Source: an uncultured Succiniclasticum sp.
GTDB lineage: Bacteria; Bacillota; Negativicutes; Acidaminococcales; Acidaminococcaceae
Assembly (NCBI GenBank): GCA_900544275.1
Contig: UQUU01000003.1
Coordinates: 62,001 to 126,000 of the forward strand
Direction of reading: 5' to 3'
Length of the DNA: 64,000 nucleotides
Part shown: positions 25,636 to 33,853 of the stretch, one piece after another
Numbering within the stretch: position 1 is the stretch's first letter
How the letters are laid out: every line of letters starts with the position of its first letter
The notes under the pieces: generated by a model
Seen by the model: only the letters and a program-made list of their open reading frames with translations
Told to the model about the DNA's origin: nothing
The model's database searches: none
Made by a program: the position numbers and the translations under genes

Positions 25636-25763
25636 TCTTATCCCAGGATTTTGTGGTTCTTTTATAACTTTTCTATTTAGCTTAATTGCTAAGTCTGTAA
25701 CAAAATTAAAATATTTTCCGGATTTGTACGGGAATTATTTTACAGATTTGTATGCGAGTGTCT

Positions 25764-25797
25764 AAACGGGTGCTATTTTCGAATAGTGCCCGTTTTA
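25764..25797 (+). terminator. Terminator after the ABC transporter ATPase
   Basis: AAACGGGTGCTATT and AATAGTGCCCGTTT pair with two G-T wobbles around a TTCG-type loop and are followed by T. A TATAAT-like -10 immediately follows for the next gene. Confidence 0.75.
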
Positions 25798-25840
25798 TGA
25801 TATAATGCATATAGCAGGTTATTAAAGAAGGTACATAGTT

Positions 25841-26833
25841 ATGAAAAATTTTATTCTGTTTTTTGGTTTGATCGGTTCGCTGCTTCTTTCCGGTTGTGAG
25901 CCGCAAACCGGTGAACAGCCAGGGGTACGGTCTGTCAATATATGCAGCAGTATGAATCAGGATTTATCCAAAGCTTTGATCAATGATTTTGCTGAGCGGA
26001 CCGGAATCATGGTGGAATTTGATCCTTTGGTCCCCTTGGATTTGCAGCAACGGTTGGATATTTTAGAAAACAGTAAGATTGATATATGGCTGGGTGGTTT
26101 TGCGGAAGAATATTATATGGCGGCAGAACGGAAAATGCTTGCGTCCTATCTGCCTAAGTCTGCATCCAATCTCGCACCCCAATATATGGATCGAAACTCG
26201 CGCTGGCTTCCGCTTTCAGTGGACTATATAGCTTTGCTCAGTAATCGAAGGAATATGGATAAGTTGGGGATCAAAGCACCTGAAACGTGGGATGAGCTGT
26301 TGCAGCCGGTGCTTTATAAAGAGGTGGCTATGGCAAAACCTGAAACAGGAGGGGCTTCTTTTGGTCAGATTACTTCTCTCTGGCAATTAAGAGGGCAAGA
26401 GGCCGCAATGAAATACGCCGGGGTCTTAAGAACGCAGGAAGTCAGTTATCTGCCTACTGATGCAAAAGCCGGTTACGAAGTATATTGTGGCAATAAGTCC
26501 GTAGCTGTTCTGCCTCTGCGATATGCTCAGGCTTTGGAGAAAGGACATCGTTTTTTATATGCTGCTGCAGTAAAAGATGGAAATAAAAATATGATTACCG
26601 GCGCGGCGATCCTGGCTAAAGGCATTCATAAAGAAGCGTCCCGACGTTTTATGGAATATTTATTATCGCCGGAAGCCGCGCAGATTATGAGAGCTCATGG
26701 TATTCGCCCACTGGGTGAGACGTTGCGGCAGGAAGGAGCGCAAAGAGAAAAATTACTTTTCCCCAATGATGATCTGTATTGGATTGCAGTTCGTAAGCAG
26801 GAATTAATCAAGGATTGGTTGAATGCAAAATAA
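25841..26833 (+). CDS. Extracellular solute-binding lipoprotein, iron-type, third copy
   Basis: A 330-residue lipoprotein with lipobox LLSGC and a bacterial extracellular solute-binding fold. Segments such as DIWLGGFAEEYYMAAE, LPLSVDYIALLSNRRNMDKLG and EYLLSPEAAQIM are typical of the Fe3+-type group, but it is clearly divergent from the two tandem copies upstream. It follows a terminator, so it has its own promoter, and could use the same permease or have a sensory role. The stop overlaps the upstream part of the next frame. Confidence 0.82.
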   Translation: MKNFILFFGLIGSLLLSGCEPQTGEQPGVRSVNICSSMNQDLSKALINDFAERTGIMVEFDPLVPLDLQQRLDILENSKIDIWLGGFAEEYYMAAERKMLASYLPKSASNLAPQYMDRNSRWLPLSVDYIALLSNRRNMDKLGIKAPETWDELLQPVLYKEVAMAKPETGGASFGQITSLWQLRGQEAAMKYAGVLRTQEVSYLPTDAKAGYEVYCGNKSVAVLPLRYAQALEKGHRFLYAAAVKDGNKNMITGAAILAKGIHKEASRRFMEYLLSPEAAQIMRAHGIRPLGETLRQEGAQREKLLFPNDDLYWIAVRKQELIKDWLNAK

Positions 26834-26853
26834 ACAGAGAGGGTAGTTTGTTA

Positions 26854-27663
26854 ATGAATGAGAAAAATTTGCAGCGCCTGAAAGATATAAAATGTTTTTT
26901 ATTTGATATGGATGGTACAATCAACTTGGGGATGCAGCTTATCCCCGGAATGGAAGGCTTTTTCTGTAAACTGAAGGCGATGGGGCGGCGTTTTTATCTG
27001 GTTACAAACAATTCTTCGCAAGATCATGAGCACTATGTTAAAAAGATGAATGGTATGGGGGTGCCGGTCACAAAGGAAGAGGTTCTGATTTCCTCTGATG
27101 CGTTGGTAAACTATATGCAGGCGGCGCATCCGGCCAGCCGGTTATTTGTCTTGGGAACACCGGCGTTAAAGTCCATTTTGCAGGCCGGCGGCTTCAGCCT
27201 GACGATGCAGCTGGAAGAGCCGGCAGATTATGTGGTGGTCGGTTTTGACCAGACGCTGACCTATCAAAATCTTGCTATTGCTTGCCGTCTGATCGATAAG
27301 GGCGTACCTTTTGTCGCAACGCACCCCGATGTTCGCTGTCCGATAGAAGGGGGGGAGTTTATTCCGGATACGGGGGCCCTTTTAGCTTGTATCAAAACAG
27401 CGACGGGAAAAGAGCCGGAGTTTATTACGGGGAAGCCATATGGCTATATGGTGGATACGGTCATCAAACGCACCGGTTATTCTAAAGATGAGATCGCGAT
27501 GGTGGGCGATCGGCTCATGACAGATATTCGCTTTGGCACTGATAATGGTATACTTTCGGTTTTAGTATTGACAGGGGAGGCTACTTTGTCCGATGTTCAA
27601 AATGGAGCGGTAAAACCTGATATTATCCTGCCTCATGCAAAGGAGATCTTAAAATATTTGTGA
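26854..27663 (+). CDS. HAD-superfamily (NagD-like, class IIA) phosphatase
   Basis: A 269-residue cytoplasmic phosphatase. HAD motif I is FLFDMDGT with Asp18 and Asp20, motif II is the VTNNSS segment, and motif IV is MVGDRLMTDI. The cap domain is of the C2 class seen in NagD and 4-nitrophenylphosphatase homologues. ATG 26854 is chosen because GAGGG lies 10 bases upstream; a longer frame from 26815 overlaps the previous gene. Natural substrate unknown. Confidence 0.88.
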   Translation: MNEKNLQRLKDIKCFLFDMDGTINLGMQLIPGMEGFFCKLKAMGRRFYLVTNNSSQDHEHYVKKMNGMGVPVTKEEVLISSDALVNYMQAAHPASRLFVLGTPALKSILQAGGFSLTMQLEEPADYVVVGFDQTLTYQNLAIACRLIDKGVPFVATHPDVRCPIEGGEFIPDTGALLACIKTATGKEPEFITGKPYGYMVDTVIKRTGYSKDEIAMVGDRLMTDIRFGTDNGILSVLVLTGEATLSDVQNGAVKPDIILPHAKEILKYL

Positions 27664-27799
27664 ATTGCCTTTAATTTACCAAAAATTTTCTGTAAAATCA
27701 AAAAGAACAAGGCGATACAATATGTGATAAAATGGATTTAGGCTAATTTTGTTGCACGCTTTGCAATTTGTTAGTAAGAAAGACAGGAGGATTCACACG

Positions 27800-28249
27800 A
27801 TGAAAAAAGTACTGACAGGATTATTTGTAGCAATGGCAATTAGCACAAGTTGTTTTGCGGCAGGTGCTTCCGGCACTTTTGCCAAAGAAGAAAAGGCCGC
27901 AGATGTGTTTGTAGATGCGTTGGCAGGTAATACTGTAACCTATGCGCAGGTCAGTAAGAATTTTAATGCAGACTTATTAAAGAATTTAACGGCGAAAGAC
28001 TTTGAAGCTTTGAAGAAACAAATCAATGAGAAGCTTGGCAAAATCGATAAGGCTGATTTTGTTGCTTATAATAAGGGGTTTGATTTGAAAAAAGGTTATA
28101 ATGGAGCAGCGGAACTGATTTACCTTGGCTCGCTCAAAGGCAATAAGTATGCGCGTATTTCCGTAGTGTTTGTTCAGGAAAACGGTGCACCGAAGATTGC
28201 CAATTTTGTGATTGCCCCCTTGGAAGAAGCTCCGGCAAATAAAAAATAA
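27800..28249 (+). CDS. Exported protein of unknown function
   Basis: A 149-residue protein with a Sec signal peptide (KKVLTGLFVAMAISTSCFAAG), cleavage probably after FAA. The mature part is rich in Lys, Ala and Asn, with a segment NADLLKNLTAKDFEALKKQ and a later hydrophobic strand ARISVVFVQ. I do not recognise a family, though size and layout resemble small periplasmic proteins with a DUF3887-like fold. AGGAGG lies 9 bases before ATG. Single gene followed by a terminator. Confidence 0.75.
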   Translation: MKKVLTGLFVAMAISTSCFAAGASGTFAKEEKAADVFVDALAGNTVTYAQVSKNFNADLLKNLTAKDFEALKKQINEKLGKIDKADFVAYNKGFDLKKGYNGAAELIYLGSLKGNKYARISVVFVQENGAPKIANFVIAPLEEAPANKK

Positions 28250-28266
28250 TTAAAAACTAAAAAGTA

Positions 28267-28345
28267 AAACAGCCAACGGCTCCTGAAACTGTCCGATGAT
28301 ATTGAAGACAGCTTTAACTTCAGGGGCGTTGACTGTTTATTTTTA
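28267..28345. terminator. Long bidirectional terminator hairpin
   Basis: Left arm AAACAG-CAACG-CCTGAA pairs with right arm TTCAGG-CGTTG-CTGTTT around an inner ACTGTC/GACAG stem, followed by ATTTTTAT. It lies between the convergent exported-protein gene and mupG. Confidence 0.75.
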
Positions 28346-28407
28346 TGAAAAATTTCAGGATGTACCGATAATATCCTTAATAAACAACGGGAACGAGATG
28401 TTGCGTT

Positions 28408-29622
28408 TCAAATGATGCTCAGTCGAAAAGGCATTTCTGCGCTGATTAAAGAAAGCAGGGGAAGATCTTCTTTAATAATTTGCGCAATCACATTTGTGCG
28501 GGGGTCAGGGGTCTGTACTGTAGTAAGGATCTGCAGTTCTCCTTTATATCTTCCGTAATCATCATTATCCAACGTAACGGTACCGATTGGCAGAAGATCG
28601 GAAAGCCGGTTCCCGGATAGAGCCTGAGGCCCCAGGAAAGCGCCGAGGGAATCTTTTGGGGCTTCAATGATCAGTTTCTTCTCGTTCTTTTCCGGCGGTA
28701 TCAAAATATTTTTTGTCAGTTCCCGGCTTTCTGTTGCTCTGATAGAGTCGGCGGCAGGATCCCGTCGATTAGTGAAAGGATGCGATAAGAGGTCTTTAAC
28801 AGCGTTTTTTTCAGAAAGCAGGCGACAACGCAACGTCAGTGGTTCTGAGGTTTCCCATTCTTTTTTTGGGGGGAGCGCTTTGCGGGAATAACGCGCATCT
28901 GCCCGAGCCAGCGTTTCAGGGTCGGCGAACCGCTCCAGTTCTTTTGTATCAGGACGATTGTCTGCAATAATCAGACAGTCACAACCGATGGCCGTCAAAA
29001 TAGGGGCTGCGTCCGCCGGTGCGATATTGCGCAGACTCTCCATGGAAGGCAGGCCGGCGAAAAGTGGGCCGCGTTTGCCCGAGGTGCTGGCGACAAACGC
29101 GCCGGAATCTATTTCATGACGGTGCAGGAGGGCGTTTTGTCTTTGTATCGTTTCAGAGCTGAGTCCGGTATGTGGACGCGGATAGTAATTATGCTGCCCA
29201 TCGATATGAGAAAAATCGGCCCCCGCCTTCAGTAACGAAACAAGCTGGCGCGAACGGATTGTAGAAGCATTTAACTGGATATTTATTTCCCGGCTGAAAG
29301 AGGCAATTTCCTCTGAAGAAAAACCAAAGTCAAAACGAGCGGTAGAAATGTGTAGTTTTCGCAAAACCTGAGGCGTGATTTCTGTTAGAGAGAAGTAAGC
29401 TTGTGTTAGTGGCGATACATCGGCAATCGTATCAAACCCTAAATTTTCTGCAAGTGCCAGCAGATAAGAAGTTTCTTTTTGTAAGGTGTTTTTGTCGTAT
29501 TCCGGTAGTTGCAGTGAGGTAAAAAGGCGAGTGTACCCTAAAGCTGCGGCCTTTTTTAATAATTCTATGTTTTCTGTCAGAGAAGTATCTAAACCGGGGT
29601 AGATAGATATGCCTAATTTCAT
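28408..29622 (-). CDS. mupG: 6-phospho-N-acetylmuramidase MupG (DUF871 family)
   Basis: A 404-residue TIM-barrel protein of the DUF871/MupG family, which hydrolyses MurNAc-6-phosphate-GlcNAc inside the cell. The N-terminus GISIYPGLDTSLTENIELLKKAA is family-typical, as is DVSPLTQAYF, and the C-terminal domain has GTVTLDNDDYGRYKGELQI. It lies last in a minus-strand operon with murQ and a PTS EIIBC, the same functional set as the Staphylococcus aureus mupG-murQ-murP cluster, for recovery of peptidoglycan sugars. No murR-type regulator is present. Confidence 0.9.
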   Translation of the reverse strand: MKLGISIYPGLDTSLTENIELLKKAAALGYTRLFTSLQLPEYDKNTLQKETSYLLALAENLGFDTIADVSPLTQAYFSLTEITPQVLRKLHISTARFDFGFSSEEIASFSREINIQLNASTIRSRQLVSLLKAGADFSHIDGQHNYYPRPHTGLSSETIQRQNALLHRHEIDSGAFVASTSGKRGPLFAGLPSMESLRNIAPADAAPILTAIGCDCLIIADNRPDTKELERFADPETLARADARYSRKALPPKKEWETSEPLTLRCRLLSEKNAVKDLLSHPFTNRRDPAADSIRATESRELTKNILIPPEKNEKKLIIEAPKDSLGAFLGPQALSGNRLSDLLPIGTVTLDNDDYGRYKGELQILTTVQTPDPRTNVIAQIIKEDLPLLSLISAEMPFRLSII

Positions 29623-29677
29623 GTTATGGCCTCCTGTTCATATAGTTAGTATATAAATTTTACAAGAAGATCAAGTT

Positions 29678-29693
29678 TGTTTCACGTGAAACA
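29678..29693. promoter_or_regulatory. parS site 2
   Basis: An exact match to TGTTNCACGTGAAACA with N=T, inside a 22-bp palindrome (29675-29696), in the gap between murP and mupG. Confidence 0.93.
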
Positions 29694-29730
29694 AACCTGG
29701 TGAGAGGCATCGTTCCTGTTTGTTTTTGAA

Positions 29731-31089
29731 TCATGCTTCTTCGGGAGGGTCGTCAAAGCCTATGAGCCAGGTGCAGATGAAACCTGTGACGTAGGCCGTT
29801 ATTACGCCTGTTAAATAAAAAAAGATATGGTTTGTTGCAGCGGCCAACGGAAGTCCGGATATGCCTATGGTATAGGCCCCTACTTCATGAAAGGCTTGCC
29901 AGGCACCACCAAAGGCTCCGCCCAGGCATGCGCCGAGAAAAGGTTTGCCCAAGGGTAATGTTACACCGTAAATCAAAGGCTCGCCGATACCCATAATGCC
30001 TACAGGCAAGGCGCTGAGAATAGTATGCTTCAACGCTTTATTCTTCGTTTTGCAGTAGACGGCAAAAGAGGCGCCGACCTGGCCACAGCCTGCCATTGCG
30101 ACGATGGGGAGTAACGGCGTGATCCCTTGCGTGGACAACATATCAGCATGGATGGGGGTAATTCCATGATGGACGCCTGCCATCACTACCGGTAAGAAGA
30201 TACCGCCCAAAGCAAATCCGGTTAATGCACTGCCCACCTGGATGGCCCTAACGGTATAGTAACCGATTATTTCCGAAAGAAAACCGCCCAAAGGTTGGAA
30301 AACGAAAACACTGGCTAAAGCAATTATACTCAGGGTAAGAAACGGAGTTACAAATAAATCCATGATTTCCGGTATGATCCTGCGCAAACGCAGCTCCAGT
30401 TTTGCGGTTGCGATCCCTATCAAGAGTGCTGCGAAGATACCGCCACGCCCCGGTACAAGGGTCATGCCGAATAAATTGATGCCTGCCAGTCCGGGAGCGG
30501 AAAGCAATCCTGCAATGGCACCGCCTAACGCAGGCGTTCCGCCAAATTCACGGCAAGAATAAAGTCCTACGAAGGCGTTGAGAACAACAAAAATACTTCC
30601 TCCGGTCAATTTCAGGTATTGTATAAGAGGATTGGCGGCTAAATCCGGTAAAAGTTTTAATAAAAGGGCGACTGAGCCGGTTAATAAGCCACAGCCGATA
30701 AAAGCGGGGATGAGTGGGATAAAAAGGTGTCCGATTCTCCGTAAAAGTGCTTTAGCAGCTGAACTGTTGTGTTTTCTTTTTATGGCTTCATGCAATGCTT
30801 CGCCGTCGCCGAAAGCCGGTTTTTCCTGTGGATCAGAGGCTGAAGATTCTTTTAATATAGCGTTTAATGCCAAGGCTACCTGGCCGGCCTTCCCCGGTCC
30901 CAGTACGATCTGTATTTCATCCCGATTGATGAGGACGCCTCTGACACCGTCTAATTGACGGAGGTCTTCTTTCTTAAGGTTAAGCGTATTTACTTTAATA
31001 CGTAAGCGGGTCATGCAGTGCTCTGCTTCCAAGATATTTGCAGGACCGATTTTATTGGCGATTGACCGGGCTAATTGTTGATTATTCAT
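29731..31089 (-). CDS. murP: PTS EIIBC component, MurNAc/glucosamine type
   Basis: About 452 residues. The IIB domain comes first with the phosphorylatable Cys in EHCMTRLRIKV, then a IIC membrane domain with about ten hydrophobic segments and GIGEPLIYGVTLPLG, a hallmark of the glucose-superfamily IIC. MurP-type permeases lack their own IIA domain, as here. It imports MurNAc or a MurNAc-GlcNAc disaccharide as its 6-phosphate. ATG 31089 is chosen for GAGGAG 7 bases upstream; an ATG at 31104 overlaps that site. The gene follows murQ closely. Confidence 0.88.
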   Translation of the reverse strand: MNNQQLARSIANKIGPANILEAEHCMTRLRIKVNTLNLKKEDLRQLDGVRGVLINRDEIQIVLGPGKAGQVALALNAILKESSASDPQEKPAFGDGEALHEAIKRKHNSSAAKALLRRIGHLFIPLIPAFIGCGLLTGSVALLLKLLPDLAANPLIQYLKLTGGSIFVVLNAFVGLYSCREFGGTPALGGAIAGLLSAPGLAGINLFGMTLVPGRGGIFAALLIGIATAKLELRLRRIIPEIMDLFVTPFLTLSIIALASVFVFQPLGGFLSEIIGYYTVRAIQVGSALTGFALGGIFLPVVMAGVHHGITPIHADMLSTQGITPLLPIVAMAGCGQVGASFAVYCKTKNKALKHTILSALPVGIMGIGEPLIYGVTLPLGKPFLGACLGGAFGGAWQAFHEVGAYTIGISGLPLAAATNHIFFYLTGVITAYVTGFICTWLIGFDDPPEEA

Positions 31090-31100
31090 TGAGGAACTCC

Positions 31101-32012
31101 TCATCGTTTGCAGTTAAGTGACAGTAGTGTCTTTTTTAAAAAATTCCCGTTTTCTTTTAATTTCGTTTGTGCTGTTTCGTAATCTATATCGGCTAAATAC
31201 ATCAAAATTGCGGTTTTGGCATTGCCTTTTCCCTGCTTCAGAAAAAAATCCGCTGTTGCTGTATCACAGCCGGTTGCTTCAGAAACGATATTCCGGGCTC
31301 GGATTTTTAGTTTAGCGTTCGTACACTGTAAATCTACCATAAGGTTTTTATATACTTTGCCAAGCAAAATCATGCTTCCGGTAGAAAGCATATTCAAAAT
31401 CAGTTTTTGGGCCGTTCCTGCTTTCATTCGGGTAGAACCGGCAATCACCTCTGGTCCGGTTATAGCTGCAAGAGACAGATCCGCGACAGAAGAAACCCCT
31501 GATTCCTGACTGCAGGTAATTGCCATAGTGTACGCTTTGACAGACCGGGCGTAATCCAAAGCGCCCAATACATAAGGGGTGCGGCCGGAGGCGGTGAGGC
31601 CTACCACTACGTCCAGATTTGTAAGTTCCTTATCCTTCAGGTCATTTTCGCCGGCTTCCGGAGAATCTTCCGCGCCTTCCTGCGCCTTGAATATAGCGGG
31701 AGCTCCGCCTGCAATAATTCCCTGAATTAAATTCGGTGGCGTACTATAGGTAGGAGGGCATTCGGCTGCGTCTAAAATACCAAGACGACCCGAAGTACCG
31801 GAACCGATGTAAAATAAACGTCCGCCGTGGGACAAGTGACCGGCGATCACTGTTATTGCCCGGGCAATATCCGGCAGGATTTTTTGAATCGTTTGAGGAA
31901 CAGTCTGATCTTCTTTATTGATTAAACGCACGATTTCCATAGCGGAGGCTTCATCTATGGAAATTGTACGAGAGTTGCTTTGCTCGGTGCTTAGTCTGGT
32001 TAAATCTATCAT
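31101..32012 (-). CDS. murQ: N-acetylmuramic acid 6-phosphate etherase MurQ
   Basis: A 303-residue SIS-domain enzyme that cleaves the lactyl ether of MurNAc-6-phosphate to GlcNAc-6-phosphate and D-lactate. Key segments are GRLFYIGSGTSGRLGILDAAECPPTY, with the catalytic Glu in the TSGRLG-AAE region, and the VIAGSTRMKAGTAQKL segment. The start at 32012 is chosen because GGCAGG is upstream and the N-terminus then matches MurQ (MIDLTRLSTEQ); a longer frame to 32141 adds unsupported sequence. First gene of the operon. The downstream D-lactate dehydrogenase homologue at 58.8 kb is a possible user of the released D-lactate, but that is inference. Confidence 0.93.
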   Translation of the reverse strand: MIDLTRLSTEQSNSRTISIDEASAMEIVRLINKEDQTVPQTIQKILPDIARAITVIAGHLSHGGRLFYIGSGTSGRLGILDAAECPPTYSTPPNLIQGIIAGGAPAIFKAQEGAEDSPEAGENDLKDKELTNLDVVVGLTASGRTPYVLGALDYARSVKAYTMAITCSQESGVSSVADLSLAAITGPEVIAGSTRMKAGTAQKLILNMLSTGSMILLGKVYKNLMVDLQCTNAKLKIRARNIVSEATGCDTATADFFLKQGKGNAKTAILMYLADIDYETAQTKLKENGNFLKKTLLSLNCKR

Positions 32013-32048
32013 AATAAGATGCCTGCCCATCTGAATATATTTTCTCTT

Positions 32049-32077
32049 ATTATATCGCAATTTATAACCGGAGGCAA
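32049..32077 (-). promoter_or_regulatory. Promoter of the murQ-murP-mupG operon
   Basis: On the minus strand TTGCCT (32072-32077), 17-base spacer, TATAAT (32049-32054), about 35 bases before the murQ start. Confidence 0.75.
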
Positions 32078-32385
32078 AACGGCTGCAAGAGTAATTGCCG
32101 GAGAAAACAGGCTGTATTGAATTAGAACAGAAAGCTGCCATTAGAAAGTTTAAAAACAGCTGAGGGGAAAATCCCGAAGAAGCGACAAAAGTAAGATCTG
32201 TTACATAATAAAATGCAAATACCGGAACAAGAGGAAAAACATATTTGTCCCATTGACCGCGTTTAAAGTTTATTATATTATAGTGATACTTTATAAGAAT
32301 TTGAGATTTATCTCAGTACATTGTTAACTGCGCGGTAAATATGCAGTAAATATATTGAGGAATAAGATAAGGAGAAACATAGAAA

Positions 32386-33654
32386 ATGGGAAATAAAAAT
32401 CCGTATATAAGCAAGACCCGGGCAGAAAAGATTGCGCAGCAATATCCTACGCCATTTTATTTATATGATGAAGCGGGAATTCGTAAAACGGCCCGTTTGG
32501 TAAACAAAGCCTTTAGCTGGAATAAAGGGTTTAAAGAATATTTCGCTGTGAAGGCAACGCCAAATCCTTATATTTTACAAATTCTAAAAGAAGAAGGTTG
32601 CGGCGCAGATTGTTCTTCCTATACTGAACTGGAATTAAGCCGGGCAGTGGGAATTACCGGACAAAATATTATGTTCAGCTCTAATGAAACGCCGGCAGCG
32701 GATATGCAGTTGGCGAAACAGTTGGGTGCAATTATTAACCTGGATGATTTTACGCATGTGGATTTCTTAGAAAAAGTGGCCGGTATCCCGGAGACAATTT
32801 GCTGTCGCTTTAATCCCGGCGGTCATTTCGCCATTGCTAATGGTATTATGGATAATCCTGGCGAGTCTAAATACGGTATGACAAGAGCGCAGATGGCAGA
32901 GGCGTTTCGTCTGTTGATGCGTAAAGGGGCTAAACGGTTTGGTATCCATGCTTTTCTGGCTTCCAATACGGTTACCAATGAATATTACCCCGAATTAGCG
33001 CGGCAACTGTTTACTTTGGCGGTTGGTCTGCAACAGGAAACCGGAGCGGAAATAGATTTTATTAATTTGTCAGGCGGTGTCGGCATTGCCTATCATCCGG
33101 ATCAAAAGGAAAATGATATTTTGGCAATTGGCGAAGATGTGAGAAAAGTATATGAGGAGGTTCTGGTACCTGCGGGGCTGGGGCAGGTGAAATTATTTAC
33201 CGAAATGGGACGCTTTATGCTGGCTCCTTATGGTGCATTGATCACCCGCGCAATTCACGAAAAACATATTTATAAAGAATATATCGGGGTGGATGCTTGT
33301 GCAGCTAATTTAATGCGTCCTGCGATGTATGGATCCTACCATCATATTACGGTCTTAGGCAAAGAAAACGCGGTGAAGGATCACAAATATGACGTGGTAG
33401 GCGGATTGTGCGAGAATAATGATAAATTTGCTATCGACAGAATGTTGCCGGAAGTTGAAAAAGGTGACCTTTTATTCATCCATGATGCGGGAGCTCATGG
33501 GTTTTCTATGGGCTACAACTACAATGGGAAATTACGCAGTGCAGAGTTATTGCTTAGGGAAGATGGCAGTGTTAAACTGATTCGCAGAGCGGAAGAATCG
33601 AAAGATTATTTTGCAACCTTTGATTTTAGTGATGAATTCAAAGACTTAAGGTAG
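32386..33654 (+). CDS. lysA: Diaminopimelate decarboxylase
   Basis: A 422-residue fold-III PLP decarboxylase that makes lysine from meso-diaminopimelate. Lys56 in YFAVKATPNP is the PLP lysine, and NPGGHFAIANGI, LSGGVGIAY and the dimer-interface CENNDKFAIDRMLP with its catalytic Cys follow the LysA pattern. A C-terminal HGFSMGYNYNGKLRSAELL also matches. Related arginine/ornithine-type decarboxylases are less likely because of the CENNDKF motif. AGGAGAAAC precedes the ATG. A ddh homologue at 56 kb would supply the substrate. Confidence 0.9.
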   Translation: MGNKNPYISKTRAEKIAQQYPTPFYLYDEAGIRKTARLVNKAFSWNKGFKEYFAVKATPNPYILQILKEEGCGADCSSYTELELSRAVGITGQNIMFSSNETPAADMQLAKQLGAIINLDDFTHVDFLEKVAGIPETICCRFNPGGHFAIANGIMDNPGESKYGMTRAQMAEAFRLLMRKGAKRFGIHAFLASNTVTNEYYPELARQLFTLAVGLQQETGAEIDFINLSGGVGIAYHPDQKENDILAIGEDVRKVYEEVLVPAGLGQVKLFTEMGRFMLAPYGALITRAIHEKHIYKEYIGVDACAANLMRPAMYGSYHHITVLGKENAVKDHKYDVVGGLCENNDKFAIDRMLPEVEKGDLLFIHDAGAHGFSMGYNYNGKLRSAELLLREDGSVKLIRRAEESKDYFATFDFSDEFKDLR

Positions 33655-33777
33655 GACACGAAAGCAATCTTGCTGCGCTACCACAGTCTTATGCTTTGCT
33701 ACGGAATAAAGTTTATAATTTTGTCGGCAGGAACGCTCTGTAAAGTAAACTTGATTTCTAAAGAGTTTTTATAATAT

Positions 33778-33820
33778 AAAAAGGCGCTATCTGATTGTTG
33801 GTTCAGATTACGCCTTTTTT
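33778..33820. terminator. Bidirectional terminator between lysA and the ClC gene
   Basis: AAAAAGGCG and CGCCTTTTTT with an inner ATCTGA/TCAGAT stem form a strong hairpin between the two convergent genes. Confidence 0.85.
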
Positions 33821-33853
33821 GTTTTGACAGAGCAATTTTCTTCAAGGCTCTCT

